From positions 930,001-994,000 of the forward strand of contig NZ_CP101990.1 of assembly GCF_024508295.1 (NCBI RefSeq): a stretch of DNA of 64,000 bases. Direction: 5' to 3'. Every line of letters begins with the position of its first letter. Positions within the stretch are counted from its first letter, which is position 1. Positions 1-11,284 of this stretch are shown one piece after another. The notes under the pieces are model-generated. The model was given only the letters and a program-made list of their open reading frames with translations, did not search any database and was not told the DNA's origin. The stretch comes from Aeromicrobium duanguangcaii (GTDB taxonomy: Bacteria > Actinomycetota > Actinomycetes > Propionibacteriales > Nocardioidaceae). A program made the position numbers and the translations under genes.

Positions 1-2784
<2,784 letters not shown>

Positions 2785-2854
2785 CACGACAGGCTATCTG
2801 CCGCGATGTCGGATGAGTGAATCCGGCTGTCGTATCGGCGTGCTGAACCGGGGA

Positions 2855-4621
2855 TCAGCGGTACATCGCCCGCTCGGCCTCCGAGCGGGCCACGAACGCC
2901 GTGACCGCCTCGCGGAAGGCCTCGAGCGTGCGCTGCTCGGGCGGGCCGAGCAGGTAGCTCGCCAGCTTCGAGCGGTACTCGGCCAGCTGGTCGGGAGCGC
3001 GGCCGGTGACCACGTCGATGAGCTCGTCGACGCCGTGGGCCTCGCGGTCGAGGAGCGTCGCGGCGGCGCTGGACGGGAACTGCTCGCGGAACTGCTTGGT
3101 CGACATGCCCGTGTGGTTGAAGACCGCGTAGGGCTTCTCGCCCGCGAGCCAGTCCGAGAGGACGCTGGAGATGTCGCTGATCAGGGCGGTCGACTGGTTC
3201 ATCCAGTCGGTCAGGGATCCGCGCGACACGACGCGGTGGTCGATGCCGGTGCTCAGCTTCGCCTCGTTGAGCCGGCGGACGATCGCCACGTGGGCCGTGC
3301 GGTACTTGGCGTCGCGCTGGCCCGTGAACGGGTGCGGCTTGTAGACGACGCGCACCGAGCCGTCGGCCAGCAGCGCGTCGATCAGCTGGACGCCGATCGC
3401 GCGCAGGGACGAGTACTCCTGCAGCTGGTTCACGCCCTCCCACGTCGGCGCGTAGAGCACCGTGGGGATCTCGGCGTCGCCGACGCGCGGCGTGGGGAGA
3501 ATGGCGTGGACCTGGGGCCGGCCGACGAAGCGGAACTGGTCCTCGGGGATGTGCATGCCCGAGCGGCGGTACCGGTCGGCGCCGGCCTCACCCGCGACCC
3601 AGAGCTCGTCGTAGACGCGTGAGAACGGGTTGTTCGAGGCGCTCTTGTCGCTGTCGCCGTGTCCGATGAAGGCGCTCATCATGGTCGGCAGCCGCAGCAG
3701 GTGGATGTTGTTTCCGGTGTTGCTCGGGTACAGGGCGACCCGGGCTGACGAGAAGTCGAGCATGAGCAGCTCGCTCGGCGCCGGCAGCGACAGGGTCGGC
3801 AGCGACGAGGGCGCCATCTTCTCGAAGAGGGGGTGGTCGCGCAAGATGACGAAGACGCGCTGGTCGAGGCTCTCGAGCGCCTCGATCCAGGTGTTGATCT
3901 GGTAGGCCGCGGTGTCGGGACCGGAGAGATGGACGATCACCTCGGGCTGGTACTCGTCGATGAACTCCTGCACGGCCGACAGCTGCGGCGTGAAGCCCGT
4001 CGCGCGCTTGGCCGCGCGCATCTGCCAGCTGGTGCGGAACTCCGGAACGGTCCCGGCCATCAGGGCGCCGAACGCGACCGCGCCGACCAGCAGGACGTCG
4101 TACCAGGCGGCGCCGAAGACGGCCGGCATGACGGCGGCGAGCTCGACCGTGGCCACCAGCACGGGACGGCTCGTCGGCTCCTCGTCGATGCGCGTGGCGC
4201 CGGGGATGTGCCGGGTGCGCATGGGCTTCAGCGGGCCGATGCGGCGGTACTCGGCGTGCAGGGCGCGGGCGCACAGGCCGGTGACGATGACGAGCGCGAC
4301 GGCCACGAACGAGTACAGGGCCGCCCGGTCGTCGAAGCGCGAGGACGCCGCGACGGCCACGAGGGCGCGCAGGGCGAATCGCAGCGGGGGACCGGCCGAG
4401 GCCTGGCGCAGCAGCATCGAGGTCGTCGGCGAGCGCCGCTCGAGCCACCACTCCGAGACGATCGAGACCAGCAGCGTGATGACGGCCGCGAGGTCCTGGT
4501 CGAGGACCACGAGCAGCAGCGCCAGGATGATCGTGCCGTTGACCAGCAGCAGGCCCGGAAGCTCCGAGCTCCGGCCCAGTCTGGCCACGAGCGCACGCAG
4601 GAAACTCGCCGGGGAAGCCAT
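2855..4621 (-). CDS. Membrane-anchored CDP-glycerol glycerophosphotransferase-family protein
   Basis: A 588-residue protein with a hydrophobic N-terminal region (about residues 20-115, several membrane helices) followed by a cytoplasmic TagF/TagB-like catalytic domain. GHGDSDK lies near residue 319 and YAPTWEG near 388, the same signature as the truncated gene at the window start. The family transfers polyol-phosphate units from CDP-activated donors to wall teichoic acid-like polymers. A TAGATT -10 box (complement of 4628-4633) sits 6 bases before the ATG, so the transcript is probably leaderless. It is divergent from the potassium transporter, with start codons only 50 bases apart. It is separated from the GT2 gene by 70 bases, so it may be transcribed separately. 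Confidence 0.82.
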   Translation of the reverse strand: MASPASFLRALVARLGRSSELPGLLLVNGTIILALLLVVLDQDLAAVITLLVSIVSEWWLERRSPTTSMLLRQASAGPPLRFALRALVAVAASSRFDDRAALYSFVAVALVIVTGLCARALHAEYRRIGPLKPMRTRHIPGATRIDEEPTSRPVLVATVELAAVMPAVFGAAWYDVLLVGAVAFGALMAGTVPEFRTSWQMRAAKRATGFTPQLSAVQEFIDEYQPEVIVHLSGPDTAAYQINTWIEALESLDQRVFVILRDHPLFEKMAPSSLPTLSLPAPSELLMLDFSSARVALYPSNTGNNIHLLRLPTMMSAFIGHGDSDKSASNNPFSRVYDELWVAGEAGADRYRRSGMHIPEDQFRFVGRPQVHAILPTPRVGDAEIPTVLYAPTWEGVNQLQEYSSLRAIGVQLIDALLADGSVRVVYKPHPFTGQRDAKYRTAHVAIVRRLNEAKLSTGIDHRVVSRGSLTDWMNQSTALISDISSVLSDWLAGEKPYAVFNHTGMSTKQFREQFPSSAAATLLDREAHGVDELIDVVTGRAPDQLAEYRSKLASYLLGPPEQRTLEAFREAVTAFVARSEAERAMYR

Positions 4622-4670
4622 GGCGGCAATCTACCGGGTCGCCGAGGCGGGACCGGTGTACCGTCGGTTC

Positions 4671-6026
4671 GTGCCCTGGCGCCGCCGTTACCGCCTGCCG
4701 GCGTCGATCGCTCATCCCGTGCGGTTGCTGCCGCTGGCCTTCCTGACCCTCATCGTGGTCGGCACGTTGCTGCTCTTGATGCCGTTCGCACGCGCGGGCG
4801 AGCACGATCCCTCGTTCATGGACGCGCTCTTCACGTCCGCCTCAGCCGTCACGGTCACGGGCCTGGCCACGGTCGACACGGGCAGCTACTGGTCGCCGAT
4901 CGGGCAGGCGATCATCGTCGTGCTGGTCGAGATCGGCGGTATCGGCATCATCGCGATGACGACCATCCTGGGCCTGTTCGTCGGCGGGCGGCTGGGGCTG
5001 CGCACGCGGCTGGCCGCGCAGACCGACATGCACGTCGTGAGCCTGGGCGACGTCGGCCCGCTGTTCCGCCGCGTGGCCGTCACGATGTTGCTGTTCCAGG
5101 GACTCACCGCCGTCGTGCTGACCCTGCGCTACTACCTGCACTACTTCGACTCGTTCGGCTACTCGCTGTGGCACGGCGTGTTCGACGCCGTCATGGCCTT
5201 CAACAACGCGGGCTTCTCGCTGCACGCCGACAGCCTCACCGGCTACGCCGGCGACTACGCCGTGATCCTGCCGATCTCGGTCGCGGTGTTCGCCGGCGGC
5301 GTGGGCTTCCCCGTCCTGGCCGAGCTCTACAAGGAGTGGCGCTCGCCCTCGACGTGGACGATCCACACTCGCCTGACCGTGTGGGGCTCGCTGTTCCTGC
5401 TGGTCGTCGCCTCGACGCTGTTCATCGCGGCCGAGTGGGACAACGCGGCGACGATCGGCACCCTGAGCCCGCTGGACAAGCTCATCACCGGCATCGAGGG
5501 CGGCATCATGCCCCGCTCCGGCGGCTTCAACAGCTTCGACTGGGGCAGCGTCGAGCCCGTCACGCTCAACACCGCGATCATCATGATGTTCATCGGCGGC
5601 GGCAGCGCCTCGACGGCCGGCGGCATCAAGGTGACGACGTTCCTGCTGCTGGGCTACGTGATCCTGGCCGAGGTCCGCGGCGAGGAGCAGGTGCGCATCG
5701 GCTCGCGTGCGATCAGCCCGCGCACCATCCGCACGGCACTGAGCATCGCCCTGATCGCCGTGGGCCTCGTGGCCGTGGGATCGATGCTGTTGATGATCTT
5801 CTCGGGCGTCTCGTTCGCCGAGGGACTGTTCGAGGCGACCTCGGCGTTCGGCACCGTGGGACTCTCGACCGGACTCACGCCGTTGCTCAACGTGCCGGGC
5901 CAGCTGACCTTGATCTTCTTGATGTTCATCGGCCGAGTGGGCACGATTACGGCAGCATCTGCCTTCGTGCTCCGCCGCCGCCAATCCAGGTATCACCTTC
6001 CCGAGGAGCAACCGATCATTGGCTAA
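4671..6026 (+). CDS. TrkH/KtrB-type potassium uptake membrane subunit
   Basis: A 451-residue channel-like K+ transporter subunit of the plasma membrane. The four pore-loop filters of the superfamily are visible: TVTGL (about residue 60), NNAGF (177), RSGGFNS (281) and FGTVGLSTG (393), each flanked by hydrophobic helices. The reading frame is open far upstream. I placed the start at GTG 4671 because a TACCGT -10 box at 4659-4664 stands 6 bases before it, and the first residues then resemble a short basic cytoplasmic leader. An ATG at 4620 is the alternative but would overlap the divergent gene. The stop overlaps the start of the NAD-binding regulatory subunit gene, giving a two-gene operon. 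Confidence 0.92.
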   Translation: MPWRRRYRLPASIAHPVRLLPLAFLTLIVVGTLLLLMPFARAGEHDPSFMDALFTSASAVTVTGLATVDTGSYWSPIGQAIIVVLVEIGGIGIIAMTTILGLFVGGRLGLRTRLAAQTDMHVVSLGDVGPLFRRVAVTMLLFQGLTAVVLTLRYYLHYFDSFGYSLWHGVFDAVMAFNNAGFSLHADSLTGYAGDYAVILPISVAVFAGGVGFPVLAELYKEWRSPSTWTIHTRLTVWGSLFLLVVASTLFIAAEWDNAATIGTLSPLDKLITGIEGGIMPRSGGFNSFDWGSVEPVTLNTAIIMMFIGGGSASTAGGIKVTTFLLLGYVILAEVRGEEQVRIGSRAISPRTIRTALSIALIAVGLVAVGSMLLMIFSGVSFAEGLFEATSAFGTVGLSTGLTPLLNVPGQLTLIFLMFIGRVGTITAASAFVLRRRQSRYHLPEEQPIIG

Positions 6027-6693
6027 CAACGACCCCCTCAGCGCACCCGTCCTCGTCGTGGGACTGGGCCGGTTCGGTTCCGCCGTCGCGCGTTCGCTGG
6101 TCCGGCTGGGTCACGACGTGCTCGGCGTGGACGAGGACCCCAACCTGGTGCAGCGCTTCGCGAGCGAGTTCACCCACGTCGTTGCGGCCGACACCACCGA
6201 CAGCGAGGCGCTCAAGCAGATCGGCGCCGATCAGTTCGACCGCGCCGTCGTGGGCATCGGCACCGACATCGAGGCCAGTGTCCTGACCGTGCTGAGCCTC
6301 GTCGAGCTCGGGGTCTCCGAGGTGTGGGCGAAGGCGATCAACACCAAGCACGCCCGCATCCTCGAGCGCGTCGGAGCCACGCACGTCGTGCGACCGGAGT
6401 CGGCCATGGGCGAGCGGGTGGCCCACATGGTCACCGGCGCCATGATCGACTACATCGAGTTCGACGACGGCTTCTCGATCGCACGCACCCGCGCGCCCAA
6501 GCTCGCCGCCGGGCGCACCCTGCTCGAGTCGCAGCTGCGCGCCCGCTTCGGCGTCACGGTGGTCGGGGTGAAGCGCCGCGGCGAGGACTTCACGTACGCC
6601 CGGCCCGAGACCTCGATCGAGACCTCGGACGAGCTGATCGTCTCCGGACCCACGAAGAAGGTCGAGAGCTTCTGCGCCCTGAGCTACACGTAG
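6019..6693 (+). CDS. TrkA/KtrA-type potassium channel regulatory subunit
   Basis: A 224-residue cytoplasmic gating subunit. An RCK/TrkA-N Rossmann domain at the N-terminus (GLGRFGSA glycine motif, then VDEDP and AADTTD) is followed from about residue 140 by a TrkA-C ligand domain ending in SGPTKKVESF. It binds nucleotide and gates the membrane partner encoded just upstream. The start is a TTG overlapping the upstream stop by 8 bases, with a GAGGAG ribosome-binding site in front, so expression is coupled. Length and domain order are normal for KtrA. Confidence 0.93.
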   Translation: MANNDPLSAPVLVVGLGRFGSAVARSLVRLGHDVLGVDEDPNLVQRFASEFTHVVAADTTDSEALKQIGADQFDRAVVGIGTDIEASVLTVLSLVELGVSEVWAKAINTKHARILERVGATHVVRPESAMGERVAHMVTGAMIDYIEFDDGFSIARTRAPKLAAGRTLLESQLRARFGVTVVGVKRRGEDFTYARPETSIETSDELIVSGPTKKVESFCALSYT

Positions 6694-6733
6694 CGCGCGC
6701 GGGGCGGTGACGGCCTGCGGATAACCTTGACCG

Positions 6734-9547
6734 GTGAGCAACCAGGACCCCCAGGAGAGTGCGGCACCCGACGGTGCAGCGCACCGGTACACCAGTGACT
6801 TCGCCGGCCGGATCGAGACGGCGTGGCAGGACCGCTGGGAGACCGAGGGCACCTTCGAGGCGCCCAACCCGGTCGGCGATCTCGCGCTGCCCGACTCCGC
6901 TCACAACGCGCACGGGCCCAAGTTCTTCGTGATGGACATGTTCCCGTACCCGTCGGGCGCGGGCCTGCACGTCGGCCACCCGCTGGGCTACATCGCCACC
7001 GACGTCATCGGGCGCTTCCGCCGGATGAAGGGCGACAACGTCCTGCACGCGCTGGGCTACGACGCCTTCGGCCTGCCCGCCGAGATCTACGCCGTCCAGA
7101 CCGGCCGCCACCCGCGCGAGACGACGCTGGAGAACATCGCCAACATGCGCCGGCAGCTGCGCCGGCTGGGCCTGGCGCACGACAACCGCCGCTCGTTCGC
7201 CACGATCGAGCCGGAGTTCGTCCGGTGGACGCAGTGGATCTTCCTGCAGATCTTCAACTCCTGGTACGACGCCGAGCAGCGCCGCGCCCGGCCCATCGCC
7301 GAGCTGATCGAGGAGTTGGGCACCGACGACCCCGCGGTCATCGACCAGTACCGGCTGGCCTACATCGACGAGTCGCCGGTCAACTGGTGCCCGGGCCTGG
7401 GCACGGTGCTCGCGAACGAGGAGGTCACGGCCGACGGACGCAGTGAGCGGGGCAACTTCCCGGTCTTCAAGCGCAACCTGCGCCAGTGGAAGATGCGGAT
7501 CACGGCGTATGCCGACCGGCTGATCGACGACCTCGAGCGCGTCGACTGGCCCGAGCCGGTCAAGCTCATGCAGCGCAACTGGATCGGCCGCTCGCACGGC
7601 GCGAAGGTGCGCTTCGAGTCCGCCGCCGGTCCGATCGAGGTCTTCACGACCCGTCCCGACACGCTGTTCGGCGCCACCTACATGGTGCTGGCGCCCGAGC
7701 ACCCGATGGTCGACCAGCTGGCCGCCGAGACCTGGCCCGAGGCCGTCGACGAGCGCTGGACCGGCGGAGCCGACGACCCGATCACGGCGATCGAGCAGTA
7801 CCGCCGCACGGCCGCCGCGAAGTCCGACGTCGAGCGCCAGGAGAACAAGGAGAAGACCGGTGTCTTCATCGGCTCCTTCGCCACGAACCCGGTCAACGGC
7901 GAGGCCGTGCCGGTGTTCATCGCCGACTACGTCCTGATGGGCTACGGCACGGGCGCGATCATGGCCGTCCCCGGCCACGACGAGCGCGACTTCGAGTTCG
8001 CCACCGAGCTGAGCCTGCGCATCACCCCCGTGGTCCAGTCGCCTGAGGACGCGGTGCTGCCGTGGACCGGCGACGGCGTCGCGATCAACTCCGACAACCA
8101 CGACATCTTCGGTGACGAGGGCGTCAGCCTGGACGGCATGGCCGTCGACGAGGCGAAGCGCGCGATCATCGCGTGGCTGGAGGAGCGCGGGGTCGGCGAG
8201 GGCACCACCACCTACCGGCTGCGCGACTGGCTGTTCAGCCGCCAGCGCTACTGGGGCGAGCCCTTCCCGATCGTCTACGACGAGGACGGCCGCGCCATCG
8301 CGCTGCCCGAGTCGATGCTGCCGGTCGACCTGCCCGAGGTGCCGGACTACTCGCCCAAGACGTTCGAGCCCGACGATGTCACGAGCATGCCCGAGCCCCC
8401 GCTGGCGCGGGTGCCCGAGTGGGTCGAGGTCGAGCTCGACCTGGGTGACGGCCCGAAGCGCTACCGGCGCGAGACCAACACGATGCCCAACTGGGCCGGC
8501 TCCAGCTGGTACGAGCTGCGCTACACCGATCCGACCAACTCCGACGTCCTGGCCGACCCGAGGAACGAGAGCTACTGGCTCGGCCCGAAGGCGCCCGGCG
8601 AGGCCGGCGGCGTCGACTTGTACGTCGGCGGTGTCGAGCACGCGGTGCTGCACCTGCTGTACGCGCGCTTCTGGCACAAGGTGCTGTTCGATCTCGGCCA
8701 CGTCAGCGGCGAGGAGCCCTTCCAGCGACTGGTGAACCAGGGCTACATCCAGGCCTACGCGTACACCGACGAGCGTGGCGTCTACGTGCCCGCCGAGCAG
8801 GTCGAGGAGCGCGACGGCGAGTTCTTCTTCGAGGGCAAGCCCGTCAACCGCGAGTACGGGAAGATGGGCAAGAGCCTCAAGAACTCCGTCACGCCCGACG
8901 AGATGTACGAGGCGTACGGCGCCGACACCCTGCGCGTCTACGAGATGTCGATGGGTCCGCTGGAGCAATCGCGCCCCTGGGAGACCCGGGCCGTCGTCGG
9001 CTCGCAGCGCTTCCTGCAGCGGGTCTGGCGCCTGATCGTCGACGAGGAGACCGGTGAGGTCGTCGTCGACGACAGCGAGCCCGACACCGCCACGCTGCGT
9101 GCCCTGCACCAGACGATCGCCGGCGTCACCGAGGACATGGCCGAGCTGCGGTTCAACACCGCGATCGCCAAGCTGATCGAGCTGACGAACCACCTGACGA
9201 AGGAGTCCGTGCGCTCGCGCACGGTGATCGAGTCGCTCGTGCTCATGCTGGCGCCGTTCGCCCCGCACGTGGCTGAGGAGGCGTGGTCGCGACTGGGCCA
9301 CGACCAGACGCTGACGTACGAGTCCTGGCCCGCCGCCGACGAGCAGTACCTCGTCGAGGACCTGGTCACGTGCGTCGTGCAGATCCAGGGCAAGGTCCGC
9401 GGCAAGCTGGAGGTCCCCGCCGACATCAGCGACGAGGAGCTCACCGCCCTGGCGCTGGCCGAGCCGAACGTCGTCCGCACGATCGACGGCCGCGAGATCC
9501 GCAAGGTGATCGTGCGCGCGCCGAAGCTCGTCAGCGTCGTCGTCTGA
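6734..9547 (+). CDS. leuS: Leucyl-tRNA synthetase
   Basis: A 937-residue class I aminoacyl-tRNA synthetase charging tRNA-Leu in the cytoplasm. The HVGH form of the HIGH signature lies near residues 79-82 (after YPSGAGL), and KMGKS, the KMSKS loop, near 709-713. Between them sits the CP1 editing domain ([13 protein letters not shown] and [17 protein letters not shown]). The start is GTG 6734, 6 bases after a TAACCT -10 box, so a leaderless mRNA is likely. The length fits the actinobacterial form of the enzyme. Confidence 0.98.
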   Translation: MSNQDPQESAAPDGAAHRYTSDFAGRIETAWQDRWETEGTFEAPNPVGDLALPDSAHNAHGPKFFVMDMFPYPSGAGLHVGHPLGYIATDVIGRFRRMKGDNVLHALGYDAFGLPAEIYAVQTGRHPRETTLENIANMRRQLRRLGLAHDNRRSFATIEPEFVRWTQWIFLQIFNSWYDAEQRRARPIAELIEELGTDDPAVIDQYRLAYIDESPVNWCPGLGTVLANEEVTADGRSERGNFPVFKRNLRQWKMRITAYADRLIDDLERVDWPEPVKLMQRNWIGRSHGAKVRFESAAGPIEVFTTRPDTLFGATYMVLAPEHPMVDQLAAETWPEAVDERWTGGADDPITAIEQYRRTAAAKSDVERQENKEKTGVFIGSFATNPVNGEAVPVFIADYVLMGYGTGAIMAVPGHDERDFEFATELSLRITPVVQSPEDAVLPWTGDGVAINSDNHDIFGDEGVSLDGMAVDEAKRAIIAWLEERGVGEGTTTYRLRDWLFSRQRYWGEPFPIVYDEDGRAIALPESMLPVDLPEVPDYSPKTFEPDDVTSMPEPPLARVPEWVEVELDLGDGPKRYRRETNTMPNWAGSSWYELRYTDPTNSDVLADPRNESYWLGPKAPGEAGGVDLYVGGVEHAVLHLLYARFWHKVLFDLGHVSGEEPFQRLVNQGYIQAYAYTDERGVYVPAEQVEERDGEFFFEGKPVNREYGKMGKSLKNSVTPDEMYEAYGADTLRVYEMSMGPLEQSRPWETRAVVGSQRFLQRVWRLIVDEETGEVVVDDSEPDTATLRALHQTIAGVTEDMAELRFNTAIAKLIELTNHLTKESVRSRTVIESLVLMLAPFAPHVAEEAWSRLGHDQTLTYESWPAADEQYLVEDLVTCVVQIQGKVRGKLEVPADISDEELTALALAEPNVVRTIDGREIRKVIVRAPKLVSVVV

Positions 9548-9608
9548 TCGCTCGGACGCGGCTCCGTCGCGCGCCTCACGAGACCCGCCACCCAGTAGGG
9601 TTTCGGCC

Positions 9609-10451
9609 ATGACCGTGGCCGTGGTGACCGACTCGACCGCGTCGCTCGACCCCGACGACGCCGCCCGCGAGGGCATCAGCGTCGTCCCGACGACCGTCAT
9701 CATCGGCGCCCGGGTGTACACCGAGGGCGTCGACGTGACCTCGCAGATGATCGCGGACGCACTGGCGCAGAACGTGCCGGTCAGCACGTCGCGCCCGTCG
9801 CCCGAGACGTTCCAGGCGGTGTACCGCGCGCTGGCCTCCACCGGGGTCGACGCGATCGTCTCGGTCCACATCAGCTCCAAGGTCTCCGGCACCGTCGACG
9901 CGGCGAGGCTGGCGGCCGACCGGGTCGACATCCCGGTCCACGTCGTCGACACGCTGCAGGTCGGCCTCGCCACCGGGTTCGCCGCCGGCGAGGCCGCCCG
10001 CGCGAGCGCCGCCGGGGCCACGGCCGAGGAGGTGGCCGCGGCCGCGCTGGAGTCGGCGCGGACCTCCCGCGTGCTGCTCTACGTCGACACCCTCGAGTAC
10101 CTGCGCCGCGGTGGCCGGATCGGGAGGGCCGCGGCCCTCATCGGCTCGGCGCTGGCGGTCAAGCCGATCCTCACGATCGAGGACGGGGTCGTCACGCCGC
10201 TGGAGAAGGTGCGCACCTCGTCGAAGGCGCTCGCGCGGCTCGTCGCCCTGGGGGTCGAGACCGCCCGCTCCCATCCGGACGGCTACGACATCGGCATCCT
10301 GCACCTGGCCAGTGAGCCGGTGGCCGTCTCCGTCGCGGAGTCGCTGGCGCAGGAGCTCGACCGTCCCGCGATCGCGATCGACGAGGTCGGTGCCGACATC
10401 GGCGCCCACGTCGGTCCGGGGATGATCGCGGTCACCGTCAGCGCCCGCTGA
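9609..10451 (+). CDS. DegV family fatty-acid-binding protein
   Basis: A 280-residue DegV-fold protein: VVTDSTASL at the N-terminus, a central ISSKVSGT segment, and VDTLEYLRRGGRIGRAAA and KPILTIEDG in the middle. In Gram-positives, DegV proteins (FakB) present fatty acids to a kinase, FakA; no fakA homologue is in this window. TAGGGT at 9596-9601 precedes the ATG by 7 bases. Its place just before comEA/comEC and holA is the usual actinobacterial order. Function beyond lipid binding is not deducible here. Confidence 0.93.
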   Translation: MTVAVVTDSTASLDPDDAAREGISVVPTTVIIGARVYTEGVDVTSQMIADALAQNVPVSTSRPSPETFQAVYRALASTGVDAIVSVHISSKVSGTVDAARLAADRVDIPVHVVDTLQVGLATGFAAGEAARASAAGATAEEVAAAALESARTSRVLLYVDTLEYLRRGGRIGRAAALIGSALAVKPILTIEDGVVTPLEKVRTSSKALARLVALGVETARSHPDGYDIGILHLASEPVAVSVAESLAQELDRPAIAIDEVGADIGAHVGPGMIAVTVSAR

Positions 10452-10540
10452 CGGTCCACATCCCGCGTCCGAGGCGCAGGCTGTCCACAGCCGAGCCGCG
10501 GGCGGTTCCGTCGGGGACGCGGTCTTCCTAGGGTCGCGGC

Positions 10541-11284
10541 ATGGTCCCCGTCCCGCCCGAGACCCGCGCCCAGGTCGCCCGGCAGCGGCTCGCCGAGCTC
10601 GCAGCGACGTTCGACGCCTCCCTGCCCGAAGAACCGGACGAGCCGGGGGCAGGGCGGCGCCGCAAGCCCGAGCCCGTCCGTCGCCGCCTGCGTCCGGTGC
10701 ACGTGCGCTTCGCGGGCGTCACCGCCGGGCTCGCGGCCGTCCTCATCGTGTGGTGGCTGCTGGCCGGTCGTCCGCAGGAGGTGGCGGTGCCGCCCGCGTC
10801 GACCGTCGACGTCGCGGGCGCCGCGGCGTCGGCGACCGTCTCGGACGAACTGGTCGTCGACGTGGCGGGCAAGGTCCGTCGGCCCGGCATCGTCACGCTG
10901 CCGCCCGGCTCGCGGGTGCACGAGGCGATCGCGGCGGCCGGGGGGTTGCGGGGCCGCGTGGACACCACCGCCCTCAACCTGGCGCGGGTCCTCAACGACG
11001 GCGAGCAGGTCGTGGTCGGAGCGGCGCCGGCTCCGGCCGCAGGCGCGCCGGGAACTGGCTCGGGATCCTCGCCCGCGCCCGGTGGCCCGGCGGGGCAGGT
11101 CAATCTCAACACCGCCGATCTGGTGGCCCTCGACACCCTGCCCGGAGTGGGGCCGGTGACGGCGGAGGCCATCGTCGCGTGGCGCGACGAGAACGGCCCC
11201 TTCCGCTCGGTCGATGACCTGCTGGACGTCAAGGGGATCGGCGAGGCCACGCTGGCCGAGTTGCGTGACCGCGTCACGGTCTGA
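10541..11284 (+). CDS. comEA: ComEA-like DNA-binding competence protein
   Basis: A 247-residue membrane-anchored DNA receptor. After a basic cytoplasmic stretch there is one hydrophobic anchor (about residues 65-85, GLAAVLIVWWLLAG). A SLBB-like domain follows (VDVAGKVRRPGIVTLPPG, about 106-125), then a Pro/Gly/Ser linker and a tandem helix-hairpin-helix domain at the C-terminus (LPGVGPVTAEAIV and VKGIGEATLAEL, about 187-247). It should bind incoming double-stranded DNA at the outer face of the membrane and pass it to ComEC, whose gene overlaps its 3' end. A TAGGGT box 6 bases upstream of the ATG indicates a leaderless transcript. Confidence 0.92.
   Translation: MVPVPPETRAQVARQRLAELAATFDASLPEEPDEPGAGRRRKPEPVRRRLRPVHVRFAGVTAGLAAVLIVWWLLAGRPQEVAVPPASTVDVAGAAASATVSDELVVDVAGKVRRPGIVTLPPGSRVHEAIAAAGGLRGRVDTTALNLARVLNDGEQVVVGAAPAPAAGAPGTGSGSSPAPGGPAGQVNLNTADLVALDTLPGVGPVTAEAIVAWRDENGPFRSVDDLLDVKGIGEATLAELRDRVTV

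Noticed and set aside
3912-4670. N-terminal extension of the TrkH-like gene
   Set aside because: It would overlap the divergent transferase gene almost entirely; the -10 box and family length support GTG 4671.
6590-10021. 1143-codon minus-strand open frame opposite leuS
   Set aside because: Long antisense frame produced by GC-rich codon bias; composition is repetitive Arg/Val/Asp with no domain, and leuS is certain on the other strand.
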